Assembly (NCBI RefSeq): GCF_006539505.1
Contig: NZ_BJND01000027.1
Span: 62,001 to 126,000, forward strand
Direction: 5' to 3'
Length of the DNA stretch: 64,000 nucleotides
Source: Streptomyces spinoverrucosus
Lineage (GTDB): Bacteria; Actinomycetota; Actinomycetes; Streptomycetales; Streptomycetaceae
Part shown: positions 16,084-24,392 of the stretch, piece after piece
How positions within the stretch are numbered: position 1 is the stretch's first letter
How the letters are laid out: the number at the start of each line of letters is the position of its first letter
The notes under the pieces: generated by a model
Told to the model about the DNA's origin: nothing
The model's input: only the letters and a program-made list of their open reading frames with translations
The model's database searches: none
Position numbers and translations under genes: made by a program

Positions 16084-18047
16084 GGCTTGAGCACCGCCAC
16101 TCCGTAGCGGTCCAGGCGGACCTCGTCCTGGACAGTCGTATCGGTGAGCAGGTCGTGATGGGTGCCCGGGACGGGGACGGTGACCGGCTCGCGCCCGTGG
16201 TTGAGCACGAAGAGCAGATCACCCCGCCGTACGGCCTCCACGGTGGCGGGCAGCCCGTCGAGCACCGGGCGGACCTGCGCGTCGGCGGCGACACGGGTGA
16301 GCAGCTCGCGCAGCGCGTCCGGCTCCGGGAGCGTCGAGACGTACCAGGCGCGGCCCTTGCGGAGAACGGCGGGCAGGCCGTCCAGCTCGCCGCCCTTGTA
16401 CGGGATCGTCTCGGTGACCGACGGCTCCGCCTCGATCTCCTCCGACCACAGGGTGCCGTCGAAACCGTCGCAGGACACCGACTCCCCCGCGTCCAGCGGC
16501 CACCACTCGTGCAGGGTGCGGATGCCGAACAGGTCGCGCAGCCGGGCGTCCATGCCACCGGGGCGTACCCGGTCGTCCTCGTCGGCGACGCCGGTGAGGA
16601 AGCCGCAGACGAGGGTGCCGCCTTGGCGGACGTACGCGATGAGGTTCTCGATCGCCGCGTCCGTGAGGAGGTAGAGCTGGGGGGCGATGACGAGGGAGTA
16701 GCCGGTCAGGTCGTGCTCGGGGTGGGCGAAGTCGGTGGTGAGGTGGGCCTCCCACAGGGCGCGGTGCCAGGCGCGGAGTACGGCCGGGTAGTCGACCTCG
16801 GTGGACAGACGGCCGTCCTGGACGCCGGCCCACCAGGAGTGCCAGTCGTGCAGGACAGCGATGTCTGCTGTGCTGTGGCTGCCCGACACGTGCGGGCCGA
16901 TCGCCGCGAGCTCGGCGCCGAGCTGCTTGACCTCCTGGTACGTCCGCCCCCGCTCGCCCGCGTGGCTGACCATCCCGGAGTGGAACTTCTCCGCGCCCTG
17001 CCGGGACTGCCGCCACTGGAAGTAGCAGACGGCGTCCGCACCACGGGCCACGGCCTGCAGAGACCACAGGCGGTTGAGGCCGCGGGGCTTGGGGTGGTTC
17101 ACGCCGCGCCAGTTGACGGGACCGGCGGCCTGCTCCATGAGCATCCAGGGGCCGCGGGCCTGGGAGCGGGTCATGTCCTGGACCAGCGCGCCTTGTTGTG
17201 CGCCCAGTGGGTCGCGCGGGTCCGGGTAGAGGTCGACCGAGACGACGTCCTCCTCCGCCGCCCAGCGCCAGGCGTCCTGGCCGATCCACAGCGGCATGAA
17301 GTTGCTGGTCACCGGGATGTGCGGGGTGTGGCGGCGGACGATGTCGCGCTCGGCGACATAGCACTCCAGGAGCATGTCGGAGGTGAAGCGCCGGAAGTCG
17401 AGGAGCTGGGTGGGGTTCTTCATGTAGTGGGCGTGGCGTGGCGGCAGGATGCCGGACCAGGTGTCGTAGCGCTGGCTCCAGAAGGCGGTGCCCCAGGCGG
17501 TGTTGAGGGCGTCGAGGGTGCCGTATCTGGCCTTCAGCCAGTTCCGGAAGCGTTCGGCGGCCTCGTCGCCGTAGTCGAAGGTGCAGTACTCGTTGTTGAT
17601 GTGCCACATGGTGAGGGCGGGGTGGCTGCCGTAGCGGGCGGCCAGGTCCTCGGTGATGGCGGCGGCGTAACGGCGGTAGGTGGCGCTGGAGTGGGAGAAG
17701 TGCTGGCGGCCGCCCCAGAGTTCGATGCGGCCGTCGGCGTCGCGGGGCAGGGTGTCGGGGTGCAGCCGGCCCAGCCAGGGGGGTGGGGAGGCGCTGGGGG
17801 TGGCGAGGACGACGCCGATGCCGTTCTCGTGCATGAGGTCCATCAGGCGGTCGAGCCAGCCGAAGTTGCGCTCTCCCGGGGCGGGTTCGAGTTCGGACCA
17901 GGAGAAGACGCCGAGGGTGACGGAGTTGACGCCGGCGGCCTTCATGAGGCGTACGTCGTCGGGCCAGGTTTCCTCGGGCCATTGCTCGGGGTTGTAGTCG
18001 CCGCCGAAGAGGAGGCGGGCGCGGGTGGCGTCGCTGAGGTTCGGCAT
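16080..18047 (-). CDS. GH42 beta-galactosidase
   Basis: A 655-residue protein with the GH42 N-terminal signature LLFGGDYNPEQWP, the acid/base Glu153 in MWHINNEYCTFDYG, and a nucleophile glutamate expected in the QAAGPVNWR region (WMLMEQAAG). A trimerisation domain and a small C-terminal beta-domain follow. No signal peptide, so it acts on imported oligosaccharides, most likely removing beta-galactosyl units exposed once GH95 takes off fucose. The ATG shares one base with the GH74 stop (TGATG), and its own stop overlaps the GH95 ATG, so GH74, GH42 and GH95 are tightly coupled. Confidence 0.92.
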   Translation of the reverse strand: MPNLSDATRARLLFGGDYNPEQWPEETWPDDVRLMKAAGVNSVTLGVFSWSELEPAPGERNFGWLDRLMDLMHENGIGVVLATPSASPPPWLGRLHPDTLPRDADGRIELWGGRQHFSHSSATYRRYAAAITEDLAARYGSHPALTMWHINNEYCTFDYGDEAAERFRNWLKARYGTLDALNTAWGTAFWSQRYDTWSGILPPRHAHYMKNPTQLLDFRRFTSDMLLECYVAERDIVRRHTPHIPVTSNFMPLWIGQDAWRWAAEEDVVSVDLYPDPRDPLGAQQGALVQDMTRSQARGPWMLMEQAAGPVNWRGVNHPKPRGLNRLWSLQAVARGADAVCYFQWRQSRQGAEKFHSGMVSHAGERGRTYQEVKQLGAELAAIGPHVSGSHSTADIAVLHDWHSWWAGVQDGRLSTEVDYPAVLRAWHRALWEAHLTTDFAHPEHDLTGYSLVIAPQLYLLTDAAIENLIAYVRQGGTLVCGFLTGVADEDDRVRPGGMDARLRDLFGIRTLHEWWPLDAGESVSCDGFDGTLWSEEIEAEPSVTETIPYKGGELDGLPAVLRKGRAWYVSTLPEPDALRELLTRVAADAQVRPVLDGLPATVEAVRRGDLLFVLNHGREPVTVPVPGTHHDLLTDTTVQDEVRLDRYGVAVLKP

Positions 18048-20254
18048 CAGACGGGCTCCCCGTACTGGATTCCGCGCCCGTTGGTGGCCAGGTACACGCG
18101 GCCGTGGATGCGCGGGTCGCCGATGATGGTCTCGCCGGTCCAGCCCCACTGGTGCTGGTCGTCGTTGATCCGCACCCAGGTCTTCGCCTCGTCGTCGGAG
18201 CGGTAGACGGCGGTGATGTTCTCGGTGGAGCCGACCTGGTAGATCGCCGGGTACGTGGCGCCGTCGGCGGCCTTGCCGAAGCCGAGGGTGTACGAGGCCC
18301 AGCAGCTGGTGATCTTCGAGAAGTTCGCCCCGCCGTCGGTGGACCGATAGAGGCCGTTCCACTTGACGCTCAACCACAGGTCACCGGACCGGCCCGGCGC
18401 CGCGACCAGCTTGAACTGACTGTCCCCGGAGGGCAGATCGCCTGCACGCTTGGTGAAGGTGAGGCCACTGTCAGTGCTGGCGTATAGCGTTCCTGTGTCG
18501 GTGTCGTACGCGTGGAAGAGCGTCGGGTCGGCCGGGTCGGCGACCGGCGTGGCGCCCTTCGGGAAGGAGGAGACCTCGGACCAGGTCGCGCCGTTGTCGG
18601 CGGATCGGTGGGCTGCGTACTTCGTGCCGTCCCAGTGCACGAAGGACCACAGCAGCACGCTGCCGTCGGCGTTGGTGGCGATCGGCCCCGGTGCGCTCTT
18701 GGCGATGTCGGGCTGGGCCGCGAAGGGCGCCCAGGTCCGCCCGCCGTCGTTCGAGTAGGCGCCGTTGCCGTGGTCGCCCCACCCGGTGCGCACGACGTAC
18801 GCCGGCCTGCCCGCGGCCTGCGCGAGTCCCGTCGCCGACCCGAACACGGGGTTCGTCGCCATGCCGCGGGACGGGGAGGCCGTGAGCCGCTCGTGGTACA
18901 TCACGCCGATGTCCCCGGATCCGCTGATCAGGTGCGCCTCTCCGACCGGGGGCGAGATCAGCTGGCGCACGGACGTCTCCTCCAGGCCACGGATCTGCGG
19001 GGCCCAGTGCCTCAGGTCCCGCGTGCCGTACAGGGTGGCGCCGGTGCCGTAGACGATGTGCTTCGAGTCGTACGGGTCGACGGCGAGCGCCTGGATCCAC
19101 CAGCCGAACTTGGGCTTTTCTTCGCCCCACTTGAGGAAAGGAGTCTCGGACACGTCGAACACAGCGGTGTCCTTCAGGGAGGTCCAGCTGCGCCCGCCGT
19201 CGGTGGACCGGTAGAGGGTGTCGACGGCGGCCCACCGGTTGTTCGTGGACACGACGACGGTGCCGGGGCGGCGGGCGTCGACGGCGACGCCGCCGTAGCC
19301 GAAGGTGTCGGTGGAGCCGTCGGGGGTGGTCCCGCCCGGCTTGACCGGGGTGACGTCGGTCCAGGTGCCGGTCGCGGTGGCGAGCCGGTGCACGCTGCCG
19401 TCGGACTGGCCGTTGGGGCCGGGTGCGTTGGCGTACGTCACGTACAGCGCGCGGGTGTGGCGGTCGTAGGCGGCGCGGACCGGGACCTTGGCGTGCGCGC
19501 CGGTGGGCTGACCGGGGACGGCCGTCCAGGTGGTGCCGTCGGTGGTGCGGAACAGGTTGGCGGAGGCGCCGTCGCCGTCGCCCCAACCGGCGTACACGGC
19601 CCGCCCGGCGGCGACGAGCAGGGTGACGCCCTGCCCGGTGGCGCTCGGCGTGGCCGGAAAGCCGGTCGCCGGTGCCCAAGTGGCACCCCGGTCGGTGGAC
19701 TTGAGCAGTCCGTCGTGCCGGGTGCCGAGCCACAGGGTGTCACAGTCCCGCGGATCGACGAGCAGCCGCTCGCCGGTGCCCCGGCCGTCCTCGTTGGCGC
19801 CGAGCTTCACGGTGAGGTCGGTACGGGTCCAGGTGGCGCCGCGGTCCTCGGAACGCAGGATCGCGCCGTTGCCGGCCCAGGGCTGGGAGTAGGTGCCGAG
19901 CGCGAGGTAGAGGCGGTCGCGGTGAACGGGGTCGACGGCCATCGCCTCCACCCCGAGGAGGTTCCAGTCGTCCCAGCCGAGGTGATCGGTGAGCGGCGTC
20001 CAGCGCCCGACGCGGTCGTCCCACCGGTAGGCACCCCCGATGTCCGTCCGCGCGTAGGCGAGGCCGCGCACGGAGGGGTGGAAGAGGACGCCGGTGATGA
20101 ATCCGGTGCCGCCGATGACGGCGTTGCGCCAGCGATAGGTGGGGGCGGTGGCTGCGTGGGCGGCCGAGATTCCCATGCCGGGAACAGCGGTGAGCGCGGC
20201 ACCGGCGGCGACCCCGGCAAGAACGGTGCGTCTACTGGGCTGGAACATGCGCAT
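18047..20254 (-). CDS. secreted GH74 xyloglucanase (Tat exported)
   Basis: A 735-residue protein. ATG at 20254 is preceded by GCGAGG at 7-base spacing. A twin-arginine signal (SRRTVLAG, then AAHA near residue 32) points to Tat export. The mature protein is built from repeated beta-propeller motifs of the form TDGGxxW or SxDGGxTW (for example YRSTDGGRSWTSL and YRSTDGGANFSKI), and the N-terminal TGVLFHPSVRGLAYARTDIGGAYRWDD is a GH74 hallmark. GH74 enzymes cut the beta-1,4-glucan backbone of xyloglucan at or next to substituted glucose. No cellulose-binding module is fused. It is the first glycosidase gene after the permeases (121-bp gap) and is followed directly by GH42. Confidence 0.93.
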   Translation of the reverse strand: MRMFQPSRRTVLAGVAAGAALTAVPGMGISAAHAATAPTYRWRNAVIGGTGFITGVLFHPSVRGLAYARTDIGGAYRWDDRVGRWTPLTDHLGWDDWNLLGVEAMAVDPVHRDRLYLALGTYSQPWAGNGAILRSEDRGATWTRTDLTVKLGANEDGRGTGERLLVDPRDCDTLWLGTRHDGLLKSTDRGATWAPATGFPATPSATGQGVTLLVAAGRAVYAGWGDGDGASANLFRTTDGTTWTAVPGQPTGAHAKVPVRAAYDRHTRALYVTYANAPGPNGQSDGSVHRLATATGTWTDVTPVKPGGTTPDGSTDTFGYGGVAVDARRPGTVVVSTNNRWAAVDTLYRSTDGGRSWTSLKDTAVFDVSETPFLKWGEEKPKFGWWIQALAVDPYDSKHIVYGTGATLYGTRDLRHWAPQIRGLEETSVRQLISPPVGEAHLISGSGDIGVMYHERLTASPSRGMATNPVFGSATGLAQAAGRPAYVVRTGWGDHGNGAYSNDGGRTWAPFAAQPDIAKSAPGPIATNADGSVLLWSFVHWDGTKYAAHRSADNGATWSEVSSFPKGATPVADPADPTLFHAYDTDTGTLYASTDSGLTFTKRAGDLPSGDSQFKLVAAPGRSGDLWLSVKWNGLYRSTDGGANFSKITSCWASYTLGFGKAADGATYPAIYQVGSTENITAVYRSDDEAKTWVRINDDQHQWGWTGETIIGDPRIHGRVYLATNGRGIQYGEPV

Positions 20255-20289
20255 GACATACCTCGCTACGAAATTTGGGGGGACGGGCA

Positions 20290-20345
20290 ACGCCCTTAGG
20301 GGCGCGGGGAACTGCGCGACCAGCCACAACACAGCCGCAGACGGC
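20290..20345. repeat. dispersed Streptomyces extragenic repeat-like element
   Basis: The block around TAGGGGCGCGGGGAACTGCG followed by GCGACCAGCCACAAC resembles, from memory, a short extragenic sequence seen many times between Streptomyces genes, often near transcription ends. It lies in the 121-bp gap between the permease gene (ends 20376) and the GH74 start. A genome-wide search for the 20-mer would decide this. Confidence 0.5.
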
Positions 20346-20375
20346 AAACAACAGACAGCTCAACGGCGAGAGCCG

Positions 20376-21329
20376 TTAACCCTTGACCGCCCCCGTGAGC
20401 ATGCCCTTCTTGAAGTGCCGCTGGACGAAGGGGGAAAGGACAGCGACCGGGAGAAGGGCCAGGACCATGACGGCCATTTGGATGGCGATCGGGGAGAGCT
20501 GACCGGTGTTGATCTGCGTCTGAAGGCCGACGGGGCGTTCCTGCATCTGGACCAGCTGGATCATGACGTTCTGCAGCGGCATCATCTCCTGGTCCGTCAG
20601 GTAGATCGACGCGTTGAACCAGGCGCTCCAGTACCCCACCGCGTAGAAGAGCGCGATCACCGCGAGGACCGCACGCGACAGCGGGAGCACGATCTTCCAC
20701 AGGATGCGCCAGTCGCCCGCGCCGTCGATGCGTGCGCTGTCGATGAGTTCCTGGGAGATGTTCATGAAGAAGGCACGCAGGACCAGGATGTTGAACACGC
20801 TCACCGCGCTGGGCAGGATCAGCGCGAGATAGGTGTCCATCAGTCCGAGCGCCTGCACCAGCAGGTAGGTCGGGATGAGGCCCGCCCCGAAGAACATGGT
20901 CGCCAGCAGCGTCATCAGGATCCAGCGGTGACCGAGCGAGCCGCTGCGGGACAGGCCGTAGGCGCACAGCACGGACACCGTCATGCTGAACAGCGTGCCG
21001 ACCACCGTCACCCCGACGCTGACCAGCGCTGCCTTCTGGACCTGTCCACCGCCGAGGAGTTCCTGGTAGGCGACGAATGTGATGCCCTTCGGGATCACCA
21101 CCAGACCGCCTGCCTCGTCGATGGTCTTCTTCGACTGGAGGCTGGTGACGATGACGATCCACAGGGGGAAGAGAATCGCGAAGCAGGCGATCCCCAGGAC
21201 AAGGCCCTTGCCCGCCAGTCCGGCCTTGGACGGCTCTTCCTCCCATACCGGTCGGGGCGGTGCCGCCCAGGGGCTGGGCTTCTTGACGCGCGGCCTGTCG
21301 TCCGCCCGCTCGTCGAGGACGGCGCTCAT
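20376..21329 (-). CDS. carbohydrate ABC transporter permease, LplC/YtcP type
   Basis: A 317-residue permease with a ~40-residue polar N-terminus, six hydrophobic segments (the first GLVLGIACFAILFPLWIVIV), and an EAA loop (ELIDSARIDGAGDWRILWKIVLP) near residue 215. The ending PFVQRHFKKGMLTGAVKG is typical of this family. The ATG overlaps the upstream permease stop by four bases. With 21326 and 22378 it forms the importer for the oligosaccharides produced by GH74/GH12. Confidence 0.9.
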   Translation of the reverse strand: MSAVLDERADDRPRVKKPSPWAAPPRPVWEEEPSKAGLAGKGLVLGIACFAILFPLWIVIVTSLQSKKTIDEAGGLVVIPKGITFVAYQELLGGGQVQKAALVSVGVTVVGTLFSMTVSVLCAYGLSRSGSLGHRWILMTLLATMFFGAGLIPTYLLVQALGLMDTYLALILPSAVSVFNILVLRAFFMNISQELIDSARIDGAGDWRILWKIVLPLSRAVLAVIALFYAVGYWSAWFNASIYLTDQEMMPLQNVMIQLVQMQERPVGLQTQINTGQLSPIAIQMAVMVLALLPVAVLSPFVQRHFKKGMLTGAVKG

Positions 21330-22351
21330 TTCTTGTACACCCCCTGCTCACCCATCAGATGGGCGACCTTGTTCGCGGTCAGCACCAGCGCCAGGCCCAC
21401 CACGCCCTTGATGAGTCCGGCGGCGGCGGCATAGCTGAAGTCCTGGTTGCGGATGCCGTTCCACCACACATAGGTGTCGAGGACGTCGGAGGCGTCGACT
21501 CCCACCGCCTGTCGTTGGAGCAGGAACTGCTCGAAGCCGACGGTGAGGGCGTCGCCGACGCGCAGCACCAGCAGCAGGGCGATCACCGGGCGCAGGGCGG
21601 GCAGGGTGATGTGCCACATGCGTCGCCAGCGTCCGGCGCCGTCCATGGCGGCGGCCTCGTACAGATCGTTGGAGACGGAGGAGAGCGCGGCGAGGAAGAC
21701 GATGATGCCCCAGCCCGCGTCCTTCCAGATGGTCTCGAAGGTGACCAGGTACTTGAACAGCTCCGGGTTGGTCATCAGGTCGAAGCCCTCGTAGCCGTGC
21801 TGGCGGAGGGTCTGCGCGATGATGCCCGCGCCGCCGAAGATCTGCATGAAGACCGTGACGACGAGGACCCAGGAGAAGAAGTGCGGGAGGTACATGACCG
21901 CCTGGGCGATCGCCCGGACCCGGGGCCTGACCACGCTGTTGATGAGCAGCGCGAGCAGGATGGGGATCGGGAAGTAGAGCACGAGCTGGAGGAAGAAGAA
22001 CACGAAGGTGTTCTGCACCGCGTGCCAGAAGGCCGCGTCCGCGAAGATCCGCTCGAACTGCTCGAAGCCGATCCAGGGGCTTTCGAGGATGGCGACGAAG
22101 CCGTTCTCGCTGAGGTAGGGGTCGTAGTCCTGGAAGGCGACCACATTGCCGAGGATCGGTATGTAGTTGAAGACCAGGACCAGCAGCACCGCCGGCACTG
22201 TCATCAGGAGCAGTGTGCGGTCGCGCCGGAATCTGAGCCCGAACCTCAGCTTTCCCGACCGCCCCGGCTGCTTCTCGCCGCCGGGGGCCGCCGGAGTCTT
22301 CTCGGGCGTCTTCGCCTCGGACCTGCTCCGAGGCACCGTGCTGTGGGACAC
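21326..22351 (-). CDS. carbohydrate ABC transporter permease, LplB type
   Basis: A 341-residue permease. GTG at 22351 is preceded by AAGGAG at good spacing, and a ~45-residue charged N-terminus precedes the first membrane helix (LLLMTVPAVLLVLVFNYIP). The LplB-type pattern VVAFQDYDP and the EAA loop (DLYEAAAMDGAGRWRRMWHITLP) are present. Coupled to the downstream permease by ATGA overlap and 26 bp from the binding-protein gene. The ATPase is absent; a shared ATPase encoded elsewhere is assumed. Confidence 0.9.
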   Translation of the reverse strand: MSHSTVPRSRSEAKTPEKTPAAPGGEKQPGRSGKLRFGLRFRRDRTLLLMTVPAVLLVLVFNYIPILGNVVAFQDYDPYLSENGFVAILESPWIGFEQFERIFADAAFWHAVQNTFVFFFLQLVLYFPIPILLALLINSVVRPRVRAIAQAVMYLPHFFSWVLVVTVFMQIFGGAGIIAQTLRQHGYEGFDLMTNPELFKYLVTFETIWKDAGWGIIVFLAALSSVSNDLYEAAAMDGAGRWRRMWHITLPALRPVIALLLVLRVGDALTVGFEQFLLQRQAVGVDASDVLDTYVWWNGIRNQDFSYAAAAGLIKGVVGLALVLTANKVAHLMGEQGVYKK

Positions 22352-22377
22352 GGCCTTCTCCTTGCGTCCGTCCCGGG

Positions 22378-24063
22378 TCAGTTCGCCGAGCCGGTGTCGT
22401 CGAGCAGCTTCTGGTACCAGTCGCGCAGGCCGTCGCCGCCCTTGCTCTTCCAGTCGGACACGGCCTGCTGCACGTCGCTGATCTTCTTGCGGCCGCGCAC
22501 GACGTCGTCCTCCAACTGCTCGAAGTTGTCGGCGAGGTTGCTCCAGCGGCTGGGCTCGGTGATGGTCAGCCCGAAGAAGGAGGTCTTCTTGGTGAAGGCG
22601 CCCATGCGCTGCTGCCACTCGACGATGCCCCGGGTGACGTCGGGGAAGTCGGGGTACGCCACGTACGGGGCGGGGTTGCCCGTGTAGTCGTAGGCGCCGT
22701 TGACCTCGTTGACGCCCTGCTCCGTCTTGGACGGCAGGCCGTTCTTGATGGTGTAGTCGGTGCCCTCGACGCCGTACGCGGTGAGCATGAACTCCTTGGT
22801 GCCATACGGCGCGGCACAGTAGTTGCACAGCGCGAGGAAGTCCTTGATCTGCTGCTCGGACGCCGTCTTGGAGACGAAGGTGAAGATGTTGGCCGGCTGG
22901 ACCGCCCACAGCGTCGGGGCGCCGCCGTCGGGGCCAAAGATGTCGAAGGCCGCCATGTCGAAGTCGGACTTCTGAGTGGCCTGCTCGGAGACCGAACCCC
23001 ACCAGCCGGAGATGTTCCCGTTGTAGACGAGAACCTGACCGGCCGTGAACCGGTTCCTGGCGTCGCCGCCGGCCTTGCCGGAGACCGCGTCCGGGTGGAC
23101 CACGTTCGCCGCGTACAGCTTCCGTGTCCACTCCAGGGCTTCGAGGTACTCCTCGGTCTCGATGCGGTTGACCAGCTTGCCGTCCCGCAGGTTCCACCAC
23201 AGCGCCTTGTCGCTGCCCGGGTAGACGCTGAAGATGTTGAACGCCGTCCACTTCATGTCGTCGCAGGCCCAGACCTTCGACTTGGCGTCGGTGGCCTCCT
23301 TGGCCCAGGACAGGAACTCGTCCGGGCTCTTCGGGACGCTGTAGCCCTTCTTCTTGAACAGGTCCCGGCGATACATGGGCGCGATGTCTGTGACGTACGG
23401 GGCGGGGAACGGCACCGCGCGGAGCTGGCCGCCGAAGATGCCGCGCTGCCAGGCCTCGGTGGGGACGGCCGCGAGGTTCGGGTAGTCCTTGACCTTGTCA
23501 CCGGACAGGTAGGGGCCGAGGTCCGCGAACTTGGCGTTGATCGCGCTGGGTATCCTGCCCATCAGGTTCCAGCCCGGCACGACCACGACGTCAGGGATGT
23601 TGCTGCCGGCGAGGACCGCACCGAGTTTCTGGTCGTAGGTGACGCCGTCCTGGTTCTGCCAGGTGACCTCGACGCCGATGGCCTCGTTCATCGCCGTGTA
23701 GTAGGGGTTGTCGCCCTTCGGCGGGGTGCCCCAGAACGGGGACAGGATCGTGAGCTTGCCGCCGCTGCCCAGCTTCTTCGGCACCGAGGTCTTCAGGTCG
23801 GCCGTCGCAATCGCCTTGGTGAAGCCCGCCGACGACCCGTTCTTCGCCGGAATGTCCGGCGCCACCACGCTCGACGCCACGAACGCCGGAAGGATCTTCT
23901 GGGCGTCCTTCCCGGAGGTCGTACCGTCCTTCCGGCCTTCCTGCGATCCCCCGCAGGCGGCCAGCAACGGCATACCCCCGCCCACCGCGACGGCGGCGAC
24001 CGCCGTGGAGGCGAGGAAGCTTCTCCGGCTCGGGGCGGAGGCGGAAGCGGCGTTCGGCGTCAT
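22378..24063 (-). CDS. large oligosaccharide-binding lipoprotein, LplA type (Tat)
   Basis: A 561-residue extracellular solute-binding protein. It has a twin-arginine motif (SRRSFLAS) and a lipobox ending at the Cys of LLAACGG near residue 37, so it is probably a Tat-exported lipoprotein. The large size and the LplA-like body (for example VTWQNQDGVTYDQKLGAVL and an FGPDGGAPTLWAVQ segment) match binding proteins for long or branched oligosaccharides. It is the first gene of the 11-kb importer/hydrolase operon. Its promoter region, shared with the divergent GH3 gene, has two LacI-type operators. The ligand is inferred to be a xyloglucan oligosaccharide from the downstream GH74, GH42, GH95 and GH12 genes. 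Confidence 0.88.
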   Translation of the reverse strand: MTPNAASASAPSRRSFLASTAVAAVAVGGGMPLLAACGGSQEGRKDGTTSGKDAQKILPAFVASSVVAPDIPAKNGSSAGFTKAIATADLKTSVPKKLGSGGKLTILSPFWGTPPKGDNPYYTAMNEAIGVEVTWQNQDGVTYDQKLGAVLAGSNIPDVVVVPGWNLMGRIPSAINAKFADLGPYLSGDKVKDYPNLAAVPTEAWQRGIFGGQLRAVPFPAPYVTDIAPMYRRDLFKKKGYSVPKSPDEFLSWAKEATDAKSKVWACDDMKWTAFNIFSVYPGSDKALWWNLRDGKLVNRIETEEYLEALEWTRKLYAANVVHPDAVSGKAGGDARNRFTAGQVLVYNGNISGWWGSVSEQATQKSDFDMAAFDIFGPDGGAPTLWAVQPANIFTFVSKTASEQQIKDFLALCNYCAAPYGTKEFMLTAYGVEGTDYTIKNGLPSKTEQGVNEVNGAYDYTGNPAPYVAYPDFPDVTRGIVEWQQRMGAFTKKTSFFGLTITEPSRWSNLADNFEQLEDDVVRGRKKISDVQQAVSDWKSKGGDGLRDWYQKLLDDTGSAN

Positions 24064-24183
24064 TGCGTCAACCCTTCGTGGCGCACCAGGACACCCGGCG
24101 GTGGAGCCGTCGGCTGCGGTGTCTTGAGTGGAACTGGCTGAGCTGAAGCGTTCGTTCGCCCCGCGACCGAGGGGCCTGTGCAG

Positions 24184-24197
24184 TCGAAGCGCTTCGA
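24184..24197. promoter_or_regulatory. LacI-type operator, proximal to importer operon
   Basis: Perfect 14-bp palindrome TCGAAGCGCTTCGA. It lies 11 bases downstream of the -10 of the likely minus-strand promoter at 24208-24236, so bound repressor would cover the transcription start. The GCGC centre resembles operators of LacI-family cellulose and xylan regulators such as CebR. Confidence 0.78.
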
Positions 24198-24207
24198 TGT
24201 TGCTGTG

Positions 24208-24236
24208 AGGTTAAGTGAACACCCAGGGGTGCACAA
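24208..24236 (-). promoter_or_regulatory. putative promoter of importer/GH74 operon
   Basis: On the minus strand, TTGTGC (24231-24236) and TAACCT (24208-24213) are separated by 17 bp, a fair sigma-70/HrdB-type match. The operator at 24184-24197 follows immediately, leaving a leader of about 135 bases before the ATG at 24063. Confidence 0.45.
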
Positions 24237-24313
24237 GGGTCGCTTCCAAGATTCCTCCGGGCTGCGGAGACGACCTTTCCTCGTGCACCACTTGAAGTGA
24301 CACCGCCCTTCTC

Positions 24314-24356
24314 TTGACACCCACCGGCCCGTCGAATGAGCATCGAAGCGCTTCGA
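24314..24356 (+). promoter_or_regulatory. putative GH3 promoter with second LacI-type operator
   Basis: A good -35 (TTGACA, 24314-24319) is followed at the right distance by a poor -10. A second exact copy of TCGAAGCGCTTCGA (24343-24356) then covers the expected start of transcription, 37-50 bp before the GH3 start codon. The pair of operators, 159 bp apart, suggests coordinated control of both directions. Confidence 0.6.
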
Positions 24357-24392
24357 AAGCGCCTCGCCGCTCCATCGCAAGGGGAACCCCAC

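Noticed and set aside
16077-18206. 709-residue open frame on the plus strand
   Set aside because: Mirror frame of the GH42 gene; the minus strand has clear GH42 motifs and overlapping operon junctions.
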